DNA of 64,000 bases from Flavobacterium sp. N3904 (GCF_025947305.1 NZ_CP110009.1:992001-1056000), one strand, 5' to 3'; positions 36,332 through 45,041 are shown, numbered from the stretch's first letter. Translations and numbers: made by a program. The notes: generated from the letters alone by a model not told the origin.

Positions 36332-36994
36332 TTATTTATATTCTTCAATTACATCTTCAATCACGTCTTCAATACTAGGTTGGTCTGCAACGATGATATT
36401 TTTTGTTGTTTTATCTAATGCCTCAGCCGTGGTTTCACCTATGCAAAAGCAAATTTCTTTCTTTATAACATTGTTTTTCAGATAACTTTCAACTCCCGAT
36501 GGGCTGAAAAACAAAATGGCATCAATTTTCTCTTTAATCTTTATCGGAGTCAATAGCGTTTCGTAAACCTGAATCTCATTAAATTTTATCCCTGCTGCTG
36601 CCAAAGCTTTTGGAAGCGTTTCTTTACGGAGGTTTCCACTAAAGAAAGTGTAGCTTTCTTGGCTATAAATCAAAGTAATAATTTCGGCCAAATCGGAAGC
36701 GTAACTCGTGTAGGCAACCACGTTAAACCCAGCTTCGGATAATAGAATTTTCGATTTAAGTCCAACGCAAAAAACATTTTTGTTTTTCAAATCATCAACA
36801 TTCGCATTCTCCAAAACACTCTGTGCCGCATTCTGACTGGTAAAAATCAAATTGTCGTTTATGGAATTGAGTTCGAATTGTTGCTTCTTAGTCGAAATGA
36901 AATCTTCCTCGAATACTTCAAAACCGGCATTTAAAAGTTCCAGTCGCTGGATATCCGAAAGTGTTTTAGTAGATAATATAACCGTTTTACTCAT
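36332..36994 (-). CDS. hemD: Uroporphyrinogen-III synthase
   Basis: The 220-residue protein has weakly conserved HemD features: [24 protein letters not shown] and [14 protein letters not shown], which form two alpha/beta domains. It closes hydroxymethylbilane with inversion of ring D. Low conservation is normal for HemD, and the place between hemC and hemE supports the call. A perfect palindrome lies between it and hemC. Confidence 0.85.
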   Translation of the reverse strand: MSKTVILSTKTLSDIQRLELLNAGFEVFEEDFISTKKQQFELNSINDNLIFTSQNAAQSVLENANVDDLKNKNVFCVGLKSKILLSEAGFNVVAYTSYASDLAEIITLIYSQESYTFFSGNLRKETLPKALAAAGIKFNEIQVYETLLTPIKIKEKIDAILFFSPSGVESYLKNNVIKKEICFCIGETTAEALDKTTKNIIVADQPSIEDVIEDVIEEYK

Positions 36995-37015
36995 TTTTAT
37001 TGTTTTATAATAGTC

Positions 37016-37050
37016 TAACCCTTTCAGAGTTTAAAACTCTGAAAGGGTTA
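37016..37050. repeat. Perfect palindrome between hemC and hemD
   Basis: TAACCCTTTCAGAGTTT is followed by AAAACTCTGAAAGGGTTA, a near-perfect 17-bp palindrome without T tract on the minus strand. It could form a stable hairpin in the hem mRNA. The sequence resembles the palindrome after the 29523 gene in form, not in bases. Confidence 0.6.
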
Positions 37051-37059
37051 ACTAGAACT

Positions 37060-37986
37060 TTACTTTTTTAAACTCTCTTTTATGGTTGTCATCAATTGAG
37101 TTCCGCCGTTTTCAAATATTTCTTGGGCGGAGTTATAACCTAATTTCTTCCATTCTTCGATAGGAACGATTTTGTTGACTTCAATTTTTTGTTTTCCGTC
37201 AATCGAAAACAGTACTCCATTGAAATGTATGGTATCTTCGAGTTCGTTGTAACGTGCCAAAGCACCAATCGGCGCTGTACAACCGCCTTCAAGAGTTTTC
37301 AAAAATTGTCTTTCGATGTGCGTACACACTTCGGTTTCTATATCATTCAACTGTGCAACGGCATCTCGACAAAAATCATCGTTGCCCATAGCTACAACAA
37401 CCATTGCTCCTTGTGCAGGTGCAGGAATCATCCAGTCCAGATTGATGTAATTTTCGGGTTTTAAGTTGATGCGTTCTAGTCCCGCAGCTGCAAATATGGC
37501 TCCGCTCCAATCATTTTCTTGCAGTTTTTGCATTCTGGTATTTACATTTCCGCGCAGGTCAACTACGGTGTGATTGGGATATTTATGCCACCATTGGGCC
37601 TGACGGCGCAAACTTCCTGTGGCAATTGTTCCTATTCCTTCTAAAAAATCAAGGTTTCCTTTGTGTACCAAAATGTCCAAAGTATTGGCTCTTTCCAAAA
37701 CGGCTGCCTGAACAATACCAATCGGCAAAGCAGTAGGAACGTCCTTCATAGAATGCACAGCGATATCTACTTGACCGTTGATCATAGCAATATCCAATGT
37801 TTTGGTAAAAATTCCTGTGATACCCAATTCGTACAAAGGCTTATCAAGAATGATATCTCCTTGGGATTTTACGGCGATGATTTCGGTTTTATAACCCAAA
37901 TCGTTTAGCTTTTTTTCTACCGTGTGGGCTTGCCATAACGCGAGTTCGCTATCACGGGTTCCAATACGTATTTTTTTTTCTGCCAT
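37060..37986 (-). CDS. hemC: Hydroxymethylbilane synthase (porphobilinogen deaminase)
   Basis: The 308-residue protein starts MAEKKIRIGTRDSELALWQ, the conserved start, and has GGCTAPIGALA, where Cys holds the dipyrromethane cofactor. SLRRQAQ and LRGNVNTRMQKL are also typical. It polymerises four porphobilinogens. An upstream in-frame start at 38022 would add 12 unlikely residues. Confidence 0.95.
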   Translation of the reverse strand: MAEKKIRIGTRDSELALWQAHTVEKKLNDLGYKTEIIAVKSQGDIILDKPLYELGITGIFTKTLDIAMINGQVDIAVHSMKDVPTALPIGIVQAAVLERANTLDILVHKGNLDFLEGIGTIATGSLRRQAQWWHKYPNHTVVDLRGNVNTRMQKLQENDWSGAIFAAAGLERINLKPENYINLDWMIPAPAQGAMVVVAMGNDDFCRDAVAQLNDIETEVCTHIERQFLKTLEGGCTAPIGALARYNELEDTIHFNGVLFSIDGKQKIEVNKIVPIEEWKKLGYNSAQEIFENGGTQLMTTIKESLKK

Positions 37987-37998
37987 TTTTAGTTTTTT

Positions 37999-38162
37999 TA
38001 CCATTAAGATATTAAGGAACATTAAGCTTTGTGTTGAATGTAAGTTAATTAAGTTTTAAAACGTTTGAACTTAATTTTCTTAATCTCTTAATGGTTCAAT
38101 TTTTTTCATTAAGTTTTAAAACAAAAAACTTAATTCTCTTATTATCTTAATGGTTAAATTTT
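37999..38162. repeat. AT-rich 60-base tandem repeat with inverted partial copy
   Basis: Two direct copies (38049-38104 and 38109-38162) share AAGTTTTAAAAC, AACTTAATT and CTTAATGGTT at a period of 60. An inverted part of the same unit lies at 37999-38011 (CCATTAAGATA). Each copy can form an internal hairpin (AAGTTTT with AAAACTT). The right copy covers the last codons of hemA. Confidence 0.65.
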
Positions 38163-39413
38163 AGTAGTCGTTGCTATTTGAAATACTTTTTCGATCCAAT
38201 CGATGCTCTCATCTACCATTGTGTCTTCGTTTTTAAGATGATTGGCAAAATGGGTCGTGATTTTTTGGATGATTCTAGAGCTTATAATTTCGGCTTGTTC
38301 TTCATTGAAGTTGGACATCTTTTTGCTTTGAAAATCCAATTCCGAATTTTTTATCGTATTCAACTTCGCTTTCAAAGCATTGATAGTGGGTGCAAACTTT
38401 CTTAATTTGGTCCAAGCTATAAACTCTTCTTTGATTTCTTCAATAATCGCTTCGGCAGCAGGAATGTGCGCTTTTCTGTTTTCCAATGTTTCATCTGTCA
38501 TTTGCGACAAATGGTCCATGTGAATCAAAGTAACACCTTCAAGGTCTTTGACGTTTTCATTGACATTTTTTGGAATGGATAAATCCAAAATCAACAATGG
38601 TTTTTTCAAATTCAAAATAGCTTTGTCAATCGTTGGGTTTTGTGCGCCTGTAGCAACAACCACTACATCGGCTTTTTGCAGTTCAAGATGCAATTCTGAG
38701 TAATCTTTAACAATCAGATTTAATTTTCCAGCCAATTTCTCGGCTTTGTCTTTGGTTCTGTTGATTAAAGTGATGTGTTCGTTTTTGGTGTGTTTTACTA
38801 AATTCTCGCAGGTATTTCTTCCGATTTTCCCTGTTCCGAAAAGTAAAATATTCTTGTTTCCAATATCTGGAACGTTTTTGATAATATATTGAACCGATGC
38901 AAAAGATACCGAAGTGGCTCCTGAACTGATTTCGGTTTCATTTTTGATTTTTTTGCTGGATTGAATGACTGCATTCACCAATCGTTCCATAAAAGCGTTG
39001 GCTAAACCCATTGCTTTGGCTTCGGCAAAACCATTTCGAATCTGGCTTATGATTTCAAAATCGCCCAGAATTTGGCTGTCCAAACCTGTTCCCACTCGAA
39101 ATAAATGCGAAATCGCTTCTTGGTTTTTGAAAACATAGGCCACTTTTTGAAAATCTTCAACAGTACCGTTGCTGTTCTCACAAAGTAATTTTATTAATTG
39201 AAAAGGGTGTTCGGCATAGCCGTAGATTTCAGTTCTATTGCAGGTTGAGGTCACAAATAAACTTTGAATGCCTTCATTTTTGGCTTGTTCGAGCAGGCGT
39301 GTTTTAGCGACAGTGTCTAAACTAAATTTACCCCTTATTTCGGCATCGGCTTTTTTGTAGCTAAGACCAATGGAGTAAAAATAGTGATGCTTTGAACCGT
39401 TATGATTTTCCAT
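38154..39413 (-). CDS. hemA: Glutamyl-tRNA reductase
   Basis: The 419-residue protein has TSTCNRTEIYG with the catalytic Cys, the NADPH-binding GTGKIGRN, and a C-terminal dimerisation helix. It reduces charged glutamyl-tRNA to glutamate-1-semialdehyde, the first committed step of C5 haem synthesis. It is the first gene of the minus haem group, divergent from the AraC gene. Its last codons overlap the AT-rich repeat. The next enzyme, HemL, is not in the window. Confidence 0.95.
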   Translation of the reverse strand: MENHNGSKHHYFYSIGLSYKKADAEIRGKFSLDTVAKTRLLEQAKNEGIQSLFVTSTCNRTEIYGYAEHPFQLIKLLCENSNGTVEDFQKVAYVFKNQEAISHLFRVGTGLDSQILGDFEIISQIRNGFAEAKAMGLANAFMERLVNAVIQSSKKIKNETEISSGATSVSFASVQYIIKNVPDIGNKNILLFGTGKIGRNTCENLVKHTKNEHITLINRTKDKAEKLAGKLNLIVKDYSELHLELQKADVVVVATGAQNPTIDKAILNLKKPLLILDLSIPKNVNENVKDLEGVTLIHMDHLSQMTDETLENRKAHIPAAEAIIEEIKEEFIAWTKLRKFAPTINALKAKLNTIKNSELDFQSKKMSNFNEEQAEIISSRIIQKITTHFANHLKNEDTMVDESIDWIEKVFQIATTTKI

Positions 39414-39438
39414 ATATACACTTACACTTAAGGTGGGA

Positions 39439-39446
39439 CAAAACTA
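39439..39446 (-). promoter_or_regulatory. -7 promoter element of the hemA operon
   Basis: Forward CAAAACTA reads TAGTTTTG on the minus strand, an exact TAnnTTTG match 25 bases before the hemA start codon. No TTG is at the right distance; the 39453-39469 palindrome sits just upstream. Confidence 0.45.
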
Positions 39447-39452
39447 ATTCTA

Positions 39453-39469
39453 TACTTTTGATAAAAGTA
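39453..39469. promoter_or_regulatory. Palindromic candidate operator between hemA and the AraC gene
   Basis: TACTTTTGATAAAAGTA is a perfect 7-bp inverted repeat with a GAT spacer. It lies just upstream of the hemA -7 element, where a regulator could act. The same 7-base arms, in the outward arrangement, occur before hemH at 40591-40614. Confidence 0.4.
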
Positions 39470-39519
39470 ACGCTAGAAGTTCTTTTTGTGTCGCTATCAG
39501 CTATTTTAGATTTAAATCG

Positions 39520-39548
39520 TTGTTTTATCATAAAAACTGTTATTTTTG
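39520..39548 (+). promoter_or_regulatory. Promoter of the AraC-type regulator gene
   Basis: TTG (39520-39522) is followed after 18 bases by TATTTTTG (39541-39548), a full match to the Bacteroidota consensus. The leader to the ATG at 39642 is about 90 bases. Confidence 0.55.
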
Positions 39549-39641
39549 CACTGTTATCAAGAGTTCATTTGATTTTTATTTAGAGTGGTTCTAAATAAAA
39601 ACATTAGTGTAAAGACTTTTTTATAATTAAAAAATATCGCT

Positions 39642-40514
39642 ATGAGTTCACAAGAAGTTATAACAATTGAAGATGATTTTACCCTACTTCTTTTTCAGAA
39701 TGATAGTTTAGAAACGTTTCAAGCCAAACACGAAGTAAGTAATGGGTTAATTCAATTTCATTTTGCATTAAAAGGAAAGGCCAAATTCAACTTTAATCAA
39801 GGGAATTACGTTCTGGATTTGAATGAAGAGAAGTCCTATTTGTTCTACAATCCTCAAAAAGAATTACCACTCAATTTAGAACTAACCCCCAATACTTGGG
39901 TAATTTCAATTTTAATTTCGATTCAAAAATTTCACGGATTATTTTCTAATGACGCCGGACACATTCCGTTTTTGAGCGAAGAGAATAAAGACAAGAAATA
40001 TTACAAAGAAGGTGATATCAGTCCTTCTATGGCAATTGTTTTGAGTCAACTGTTTCATTATAATTTAAATCCTTCGATCAAGAATTTGTATTACAAGGGC
40101 AAAGGATACGAATTGTTGAGTTTGTATTTTAATCGTTCTGAAGATCCCAATGCCGAACAATGTCCGTTTTTGATAGATGAAGACAATGTTTATAAAATAA
40201 AAAAGGCTAAAGAAATCATCATTGCCAATATGGCTGAACCTCCCGGATTACAAGAATTGGCAGACGAAATAGGTTTGACCTTGAAGAAACTAAAAATGGG
40301 TTTCAAGCAAATTTATGGCGACACTGTTTATGGTTATCTTTTTGATTACAAAATGGACTATGCACGCCAATTATTAGACAGCGGTTCTTATAATGTCAAT
40401 GAAGTAGGTCTGAAAATTGGCTATAGCACCGGAAGTCATTTTATAGCGGCATTCAAAAAGAAATTTGCGACAACTCCCAAAAAATACTTGATGTCAATTA
40501 ATTCGAATTTGTAA
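39642..40514 (+). CDS. AraC family transcriptional regulator (PchR-like)
   Basis: The 290-residue protein has a C-terminal pair of HTH motifs (LQELADEIGLTLKKLKMGFKQ and VNEVGLKIGYSTGSHFIAAFKKKF, then TPKKYL). The N-terminal 190 residues form the sensor part, with YYKGKGYELLSLYF and EQCPFLIDEDNV, as in PchR-type iron/siderophore regulators. The Cys-Pro pair could bind haem, but this is speculation. The position between divergent hemA and hemH makes it a candidate regulator of haem synthesis. Confidence 0.85.
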   Translation: MSSQEVITIEDDFTLLLFQNDSLETFQAKHEVSNGLIQFHFALKGKAKFNFNQGNYVLDLNEEKSYLFYNPQKELPLNLELTPNTWVISILISIQKFHGLFSNDAGHIPFLSEENKDKKYYKEGDISPSMAIVLSQLFHYNLNPSIKNLYYKGKGYELLSLYFNRSEDPNAEQCPFLIDEDNVYKIKKAKEIIIANMAEPPGLQELADEIGLTLKKLKMGFKQIYGDTVYGYLFDYKMDYARQLLDSGSYNVNEVGLKIGYSTGSHFIAAFKKKFATTPKKYLMSINSNL

Positions 40515-40590
40515 ATTTTACCTTTTTGAATCAAATGCATCCGATTTCTATATCAAACAATAATTAAAAATTAGTTAAGTCCAATTTATC

Positions 40591-40614
40591 CAAAAGTAAG
40601 TTTAGCTACTTTTG
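40591..40614 (+). promoter_or_regulatory. hemH promoter region with inverted repeat
   Basis: CAAAAGTA (40591-40598) and TACTTTTG (40607-40614) form an 8-bp inverted repeat. The right arm is also an exact TAnnTTTG -7 element, 23 bases before the hemH ATG. No TTG is seen at the right distance. Confidence 0.45.
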
Positions 40615-40636
40615 AAACATCAAAAAAAATAAACAA

Positions 40637-41653
40637 ATGAAAGGCGTATTATTAGTCAACCTAGGTTCACCAGAAAGTCCAACTCCCAAAGATGTAAAAC
40701 CGTATTTAGATGAATTTTTAATGGATAAATACGTGATTGATGTTCCGTATTTGTTAAGAGCATTATTGGTTCGAGGTATAATTTTACAAACAAGACCAAA
40801 AAAATCGGCCGCCGCTTACGCAAAAATCTGGTGGGACGAGGGTTCGCCTTTAGTTGTAATTTCCAAAAGAATGTATGAAAAAGTGAAGCCGCAAGTTGAT
40901 GTTCCTGTTGCATTGGCGATGCGTTACGGAAATCCTTCAATTTTGGCAGGTCTTCAGGAATTGCATGACAAAGGCGTTACCGAAGTAATGCTTTTCCCTT
41001 TATATCCTCAGCATGCGATGGCTTCTACAACAACGATATTGGTTTTGGCCGAAGAATTGCGTAAGAAACATTTCCCGGAAATGAAATTTACCATCGTTCC
41101 CGCTTTTTACAACAAACCCGACTACATCAAAAACTTGGCTGATTCTATCAAAAAAAGCCTAGAAAACTTTGACTACGATCATTTATTATTCTCTTACCAT
41201 GGTATTCCGGAACGCCATATTCGTAAAACCGATGTAACCAAATCACATTGCAAAATTGACGGCTCTTGTTGTAATACACCTTCACCAGCGCACGAATTCT
41301 GCTATCGTCATCAATGTTATGAAACCACGAAACAAGTGGTAAAACTTTTGGGGATTTCGGAAGATAAATACAGTCAAACTTTTCAGTCCCGACTGGCGGG
41401 AGACAAATGGTTAACGCCTTATACCGATGTTGAAGTCAACAAAATGCCAGAGAAAGGAATTAAGAATCTGGCTGTTGTAACTCCTGCTTTTGTTTCGGAT
41501 TGTCTGGAGACTCTTGAAGAAATCGCAATGGAAGCCAATCACCAATTCAAAGAACACGGAGGCGAAAATTTCTTGGCCATTCCTTGTTTGAATGACAGCG
41601 ATGAATGGTGCGCTACGGCAAGCAATTGGATTAATGAATGGAGTAAATCATAA
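40637..41653 (+). CDS. hemH: Ferrochelatase
   Basis: The 338-residue protein begins MKGVLLVNLGSPESP, and has YHGIPERHI with the catalytic His, and TFQSRLAGDKWLTPYT. It inserts Fe2+ into protoporphyrin IX, the last step. PAFVSDCLETLEEI holds the conserved Glu region. The MATE gene starts 6 bases after its stop, so these are co-transcribed. Confidence 0.95.
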   Translation: MKGVLLVNLGSPESPTPKDVKPYLDEFLMDKYVIDVPYLLRALLVRGIILQTRPKKSAAAYAKIWWDEGSPLVVISKRMYEKVKPQVDVPVALAMRYGNPSILAGLQELHDKGVTEVMLFPLYPQHAMASTTTILVLAEELRKKHFPEMKFTIVPAFYNKPDYIKNLADSIKKSLENFDYDHLLFSYHGIPERHIRKTDVTKSHCKIDGSCCNTPSPAHEFCYRHQCYETTKQVVKLLGISEDKYSQTFQSRLAGDKWLTPYTDVEVNKMPEKGIKNLAVVTPAFVSDCLETLEEIAMEANHQFKEHGGENFLAIPCLNDSDEWCATASNWINEWSKS

Positions 41654-41659
41654 ATCCAA

Positions 41660-43015
41660 ATGGCCGTAACCTCCGAAGAATTAGGAACGCAAGACATAAA
41701 GAAACTCTTGATTAAACAAGCAGTTCCTTCTTCTATTGGTATCCTATTCATGTCGGTTAATATTCTTATTGACACCATTTTTGTCGGACAATGGATTGGT
41801 TCACTTGCCATTGCAGCACTAACAGTTGTTTTACCCATAACGTTCCTGATTTCGTCATTAGGAATGGCTATTGGTGTGGGTGGAGGATCAGTGCTTTCCA
41901 GAGCTTTGGGTTCTAATGACAGAGAGAAAGCCAAACATGTTTTTGGAAATCAAATCATGATGACTTTTCTATTATCAACTATTTTTGCAATAATTGGGCT
42001 CATTTTCAGTGAGCAAATGCTTTTACTTTTTGGAGCCAAAGGAGCCATTATGGAACCCGCACGAGAATTTTTTATACCGATTATTATAAGTGTACCATTT
42101 TTGGCACTTTGCATGATGGGAAACAACATTATTCGCGCCGAAGGAAAAGCCAAATTTGCTATGGTGGCTATGATTGTTCCTGCTTTTTCAAATATTGCTC
42201 TTGATATTATTCTCATCAAATGGATGAATTTGGGCGTATTTGGTGCGGCACTCGCAACGTCTATTTCCTATTTTATGTGTTTTTTGTTTGTGCTTTGGTT
42301 TTTTGTTTCCAAAAGCGAATTGCAATTGCAAGCAAGGCATTTTAAATTTCAAATTCCGATTTTAAAAGAAATCACCGAATTGAGTTTCGTTACTTTCTCT
42401 AGACAGGGAGTCGTAAGCATCTTGGCCATTATCTTGAATCACACTTTATATCTTTATGGAGGCGAACATTCTATAACGGTTTACGGAATTATAAGCCGAA
42501 TGCTGATGTTTGCTTTGTTTCCAATTCTAGGGATTACTCAAGGATTTTTGCCAATTGCCGGTTTTAATTATGGCGCCAAAAACACCAAGAGAGTTCAGGA
42601 AAGCGTGATTATTTCGATCAAATATTCAGCTATATTGGCTACCATAATTTTTGTCACAATTTTATTCTTTGCCAAATCGATAGTGACTGTTTTTACAAAT
42701 GACCCGAAAGTAATTGCCGAAACACCGAATGCATTACGCTGGGTTTTTGCAGCTTCACCTATTATTGCCATTCAGCTGATTGGAGCTGCGTATTTTCAGG
42801 CAGTTGGAAAAGCCAAGAAAGCTTTATTTCTTACATTGACCAAACAAGGCTTTTTCTTAATTCCTTTGGTACTTATATTACCACATTTTTTAGGTATTTT
42901 TGGAGTATGGATTGCATTTCCTATTTCCGATGTGCTTTCTACCATCATAACGGCCTATTTCCTGAGAAAAGAAATGAATATTAAACCCATAACGACAACC
43001 GATGGACTACTATAA
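41660..43015 (+). CDS. MATE family efflux transporter
   Basis: The 451-residue protein has 12 predicted membrane segments and the MATE repeat pattern (FVGQWIGSLAIAALTVVLPITFL and GGGSVLSRALG in the first half; a similar pattern after residue 240). MATE pumps export cationic drugs or metabolites with Na+ or H+. It ends inside the hemJ start (14-base overlap), which ties it to haem synthesis. Export of a porphyrin or a side product is a reasonable guess, not a demonstrated role. Confidence 0.88.
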   Translation: MAVTSEELGTQDIKKLLIKQAVPSSIGILFMSVNILIDTIFVGQWIGSLAIAALTVVLPITFLISSLGMAIGVGGGSVLSRALGSNDREKAKHVFGNQIMMTFLLSTIFAIIGLIFSEQMLLLFGAKGAIMEPAREFFIPIIISVPFLALCMMGNNIIRAEGKAKFAMVAMIVPAFSNIALDIILIKWMNLGVFGAALATSISYFMCFLFVLWFFVSKSELQLQARHFKFQIPILKEITELSFVTFSRQGVVSILAIILNHTLYLYGGEHSITVYGIISRMLMFALFPILGITQGFLPIAGFNYGAKNTKRVQESVIISIKYSAILATIIFVTILFFAKSIVTVFTNDPKVIAETPNALRWVFAASPIIAIQLIGAAYFQAVGKAKKALFLTLTKQGFFLIPLVLILPHFLGIFGVWIAFPISDVLSTIITAYFLRKEMNIKPITTTDGLL

Positions 43016-43556
43016 TTACCTGAAATCCCTACACCTCATCTTTGTAATTACCTGGTTCGCCGGTTTATTCTATATCGTTCGTTTATTCGTTTATCAAATA
43101 GAAGCTGCAGAGAAACCATCTCCCGAAAAAGAAATTTTGCAAAAACAATATAAAATTATGTCCTACCGATTGTGGTACATAATTACCTGGCCATCTGCCG
43201 TATTGGCTAGCATTTTTGCTTTTTGGATGTTGTTTTTTACCGATTTGGGAAGCGCTTGGTTAAAAATGCCGTGGATGCATGTAAAACTTGGCTTCGTTTT
43301 TGTGCTGTATTTGTATCATTTAAAATGTCAGCAAATTTTCAATCAATTACAAAGAGACGAAGTAAAATACACTACCAATTTTATGCGTTTGTGGAATGAA
43401 GTGGCCACCATCATATTATTTGCAGTTGTGTTTTTGGTCATCTTAAAAAATGCCGTGAATTGGATTTATGGAGTAATCGGTATTTTCTTGTTTTCGATTA
43501 CAATTATGCTTGGTTTTAAATTTTATAAAAGAATAAGAGAGCGAAATAAATCGTAA
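43002..43556 (+). CDS. hemJ: Protoporphyrinogen IX oxidase, HemJ type
   Basis: The 184-residue protein has four membrane segments, with LKSLHLIFVITWFAGLFYIV near the start (conserved His 11) and WMHVKLGFVF in the middle (conserved Lys). These are the HemJ/UPF0093 signatures. It oxidises protoporphyrinogen IX to protoporphyrin IX at the inner membrane, just before HemH. The CopD-like annotation sometimes used is less likely given the haem genes. It overlaps the MATE gene by 14 bases. Confidence 0.88.
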   Translation: MDYYNYLKSLHLIFVITWFAGLFYIVRLFVYQIEAAEKPSPEKEILQKQYKIMSYRLWYIITWPSAVLASIFAFWMLFFTDLGSAWLKMPWMHVKLGFVFVLYLYHLKCQQIFNQLQRDEVKYTTNFMRLWNEVATIILFAVVFLVILKNAVNWIYGVIGIFLFSITIMLGFKFYKRIRERNKS

Positions 43557-43558
43557 TT

Positions 43559-45031
43559 ATGTTTAAAAATTTTAAGATTCCATTATTTTCATTACGCATC
43601 CGAATCTTTCTTTCAATGGTTGTTTTAATCATTGCAGCTTCTTCATTGTTAATCACAATTTCGATTATTCAATACAAAAGCGTCGCCAAAGAATACAATC
43701 AAAGAAGGATTGAAAATAAAGAGTATTTTGTAAAAAAGCATATCAATTTTATGCTCTCCAACACCTCTCTGCCGTTGACAAATGAAAATATAAAGCTAAT
43801 TTTTAAAGATAAAATCCATGAGATTTCGGAGATACAAAATGCAGAAATCCAAATCTATTCGTTGGACGGAAAATTGCTAAAATCGTCCAAAGAAGCTTTT
43901 TCGGTTGAACCGCAATCTCCTACAATTCAAAAATTCATTCTCCGTTTAGTTCTATCTTCTATTGACAAAAGATATGTAGATATCAAAACAGTCAATAACC
44001 AAAAATACCGTTCTTCGTATAGTTTGATTAAAAATAAAAAATTTAAACCTATTGGAGTATTACTTTTACCAAATATACCAGATGACGGTTATTACGAAAA
44101 AGAATTAAATAGTTTCCTTATTCATTTGGCCCAAGTCTATGCTTTCATGATTGCGGTAGCTTTTGCATTGGCCTATTTTTTATCCTCCTTTATAACCAAA
44201 CCCATCAACGATTTTGCCGAAAAATTGAGTGTAACGAGTTTAAATCACAAAAACGAAAAAATACCTTTTTCCGCGAGAATTAAGGAAATCAATATGCTCA
44301 TTCACGCCTACAATAGAATGACCGACGAACTGGAAAGGAACGCCATAAAATTGGCTCAAAACGAACGGGATTTGGCTTGGCGCGAAATGGCAAAACAAGT
44401 AGCACACGAAATCAAAAATCCGCTTACCCCAATGCGGCTTACGGTACAAAGTTTTCAAAGGAGATTTAACCCAGATGATAGTGATATTAAGGAAAAATTA
44501 AATGACTTTTCCGAATCTCTGATTCAGCAAATTGACACGATGAGTACCGTTGCTTCGGCATTTTCAAACTTTGCATCCATGCCTGTTCAACACAACGAAG
44601 TTTTAAATGTTGTGGAAGTAGTGGAACTTACTTTAGACATTTTCAATGAAGATTATATCGTTTTTGAGAGCGAAGAAAAAGAAATCATTTCGAATATGGA
44701 TCGAACACAACTGATTCGAATCATTACCAATCTGGTCAAAAATGCGACACAAGCCATACCAGAAGAACAAGAAGAAAAGTTGGTTTTGGTTACCCTAAAA
44801 AGAAGGGCAAACGAAGTTATCATTGCTATAAAAGATAACGGCACCGGAGTACTTCCGCAACACATCAATACAATATTTGAATACAAGTTTACCACCAAAA
44901 ACAGTGGAATGGGATTGGGCCTTGGAATTATAAAAAACATTATTGAAAGCTACAACGGAACCATTACCTTTGAAACAGAAATAAAAAAAGGAACTACATT
45001 TACGGTTACTTTGCCAATAATAAACTCATAA
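43559..45031 (+). CDS. Membrane sensor histidine kinase, NtrY-like
   Basis: The 490-residue protein has a first membrane segment (about 14-34), a periplasmic part of about 155 residues, a second segment (about 188-212), and a HAMP linker. The phosphoacceptor region is AHEIKNPLTPMRL (His near 283), as in NtrY, followed by NLVKNATQAIP, DNGTG and GMGLGLGI of the ATP-binding domain. No response regulator gene adjoins it, so it may be an orphan. It starts 2 bases after hemJ. Confidence 0.9.
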   Translation: MFKNFKIPLFSLRIRIFLSMVVLIIAASSLLITISIIQYKSVAKEYNQRRIENKEYFVKKHINFMLSNTSLPLTNENIKLIFKDKIHEISEIQNAEIQIYSLDGKLLKSSKEAFSVEPQSPTIQKFILRLVLSSIDKRYVDIKTVNNQKYRSSYSLIKNKKFKPIGVLLLPNIPDDGYYEKELNSFLIHLAQVYAFMIAVAFALAYFLSSFITKPINDFAEKLSVTSLNHKNEKIPFSARIKEINMLIHAYNRMTDELERNAIKLAQNERDLAWREMAKQVAHEIKNPLTPMRLTVQSFQRRFNPDDSDIKEKLNDFSESLIQQIDTMSTVASAFSNFASMPVQHNEVLNVVEVVELTLDIFNEDYIVFESEEKEIISNMDRTQLIRIITNLVKNATQAIPEEQEEKLVLVTLKRRANEVIIAIKDNGTGVLPQHINTIFEYKFTTKNSGMGLGLGIIKNIIESYNGTITFETEIKKGTTFTVTLPIINS

Positions 45032-45041
45032 AACACCAAAA

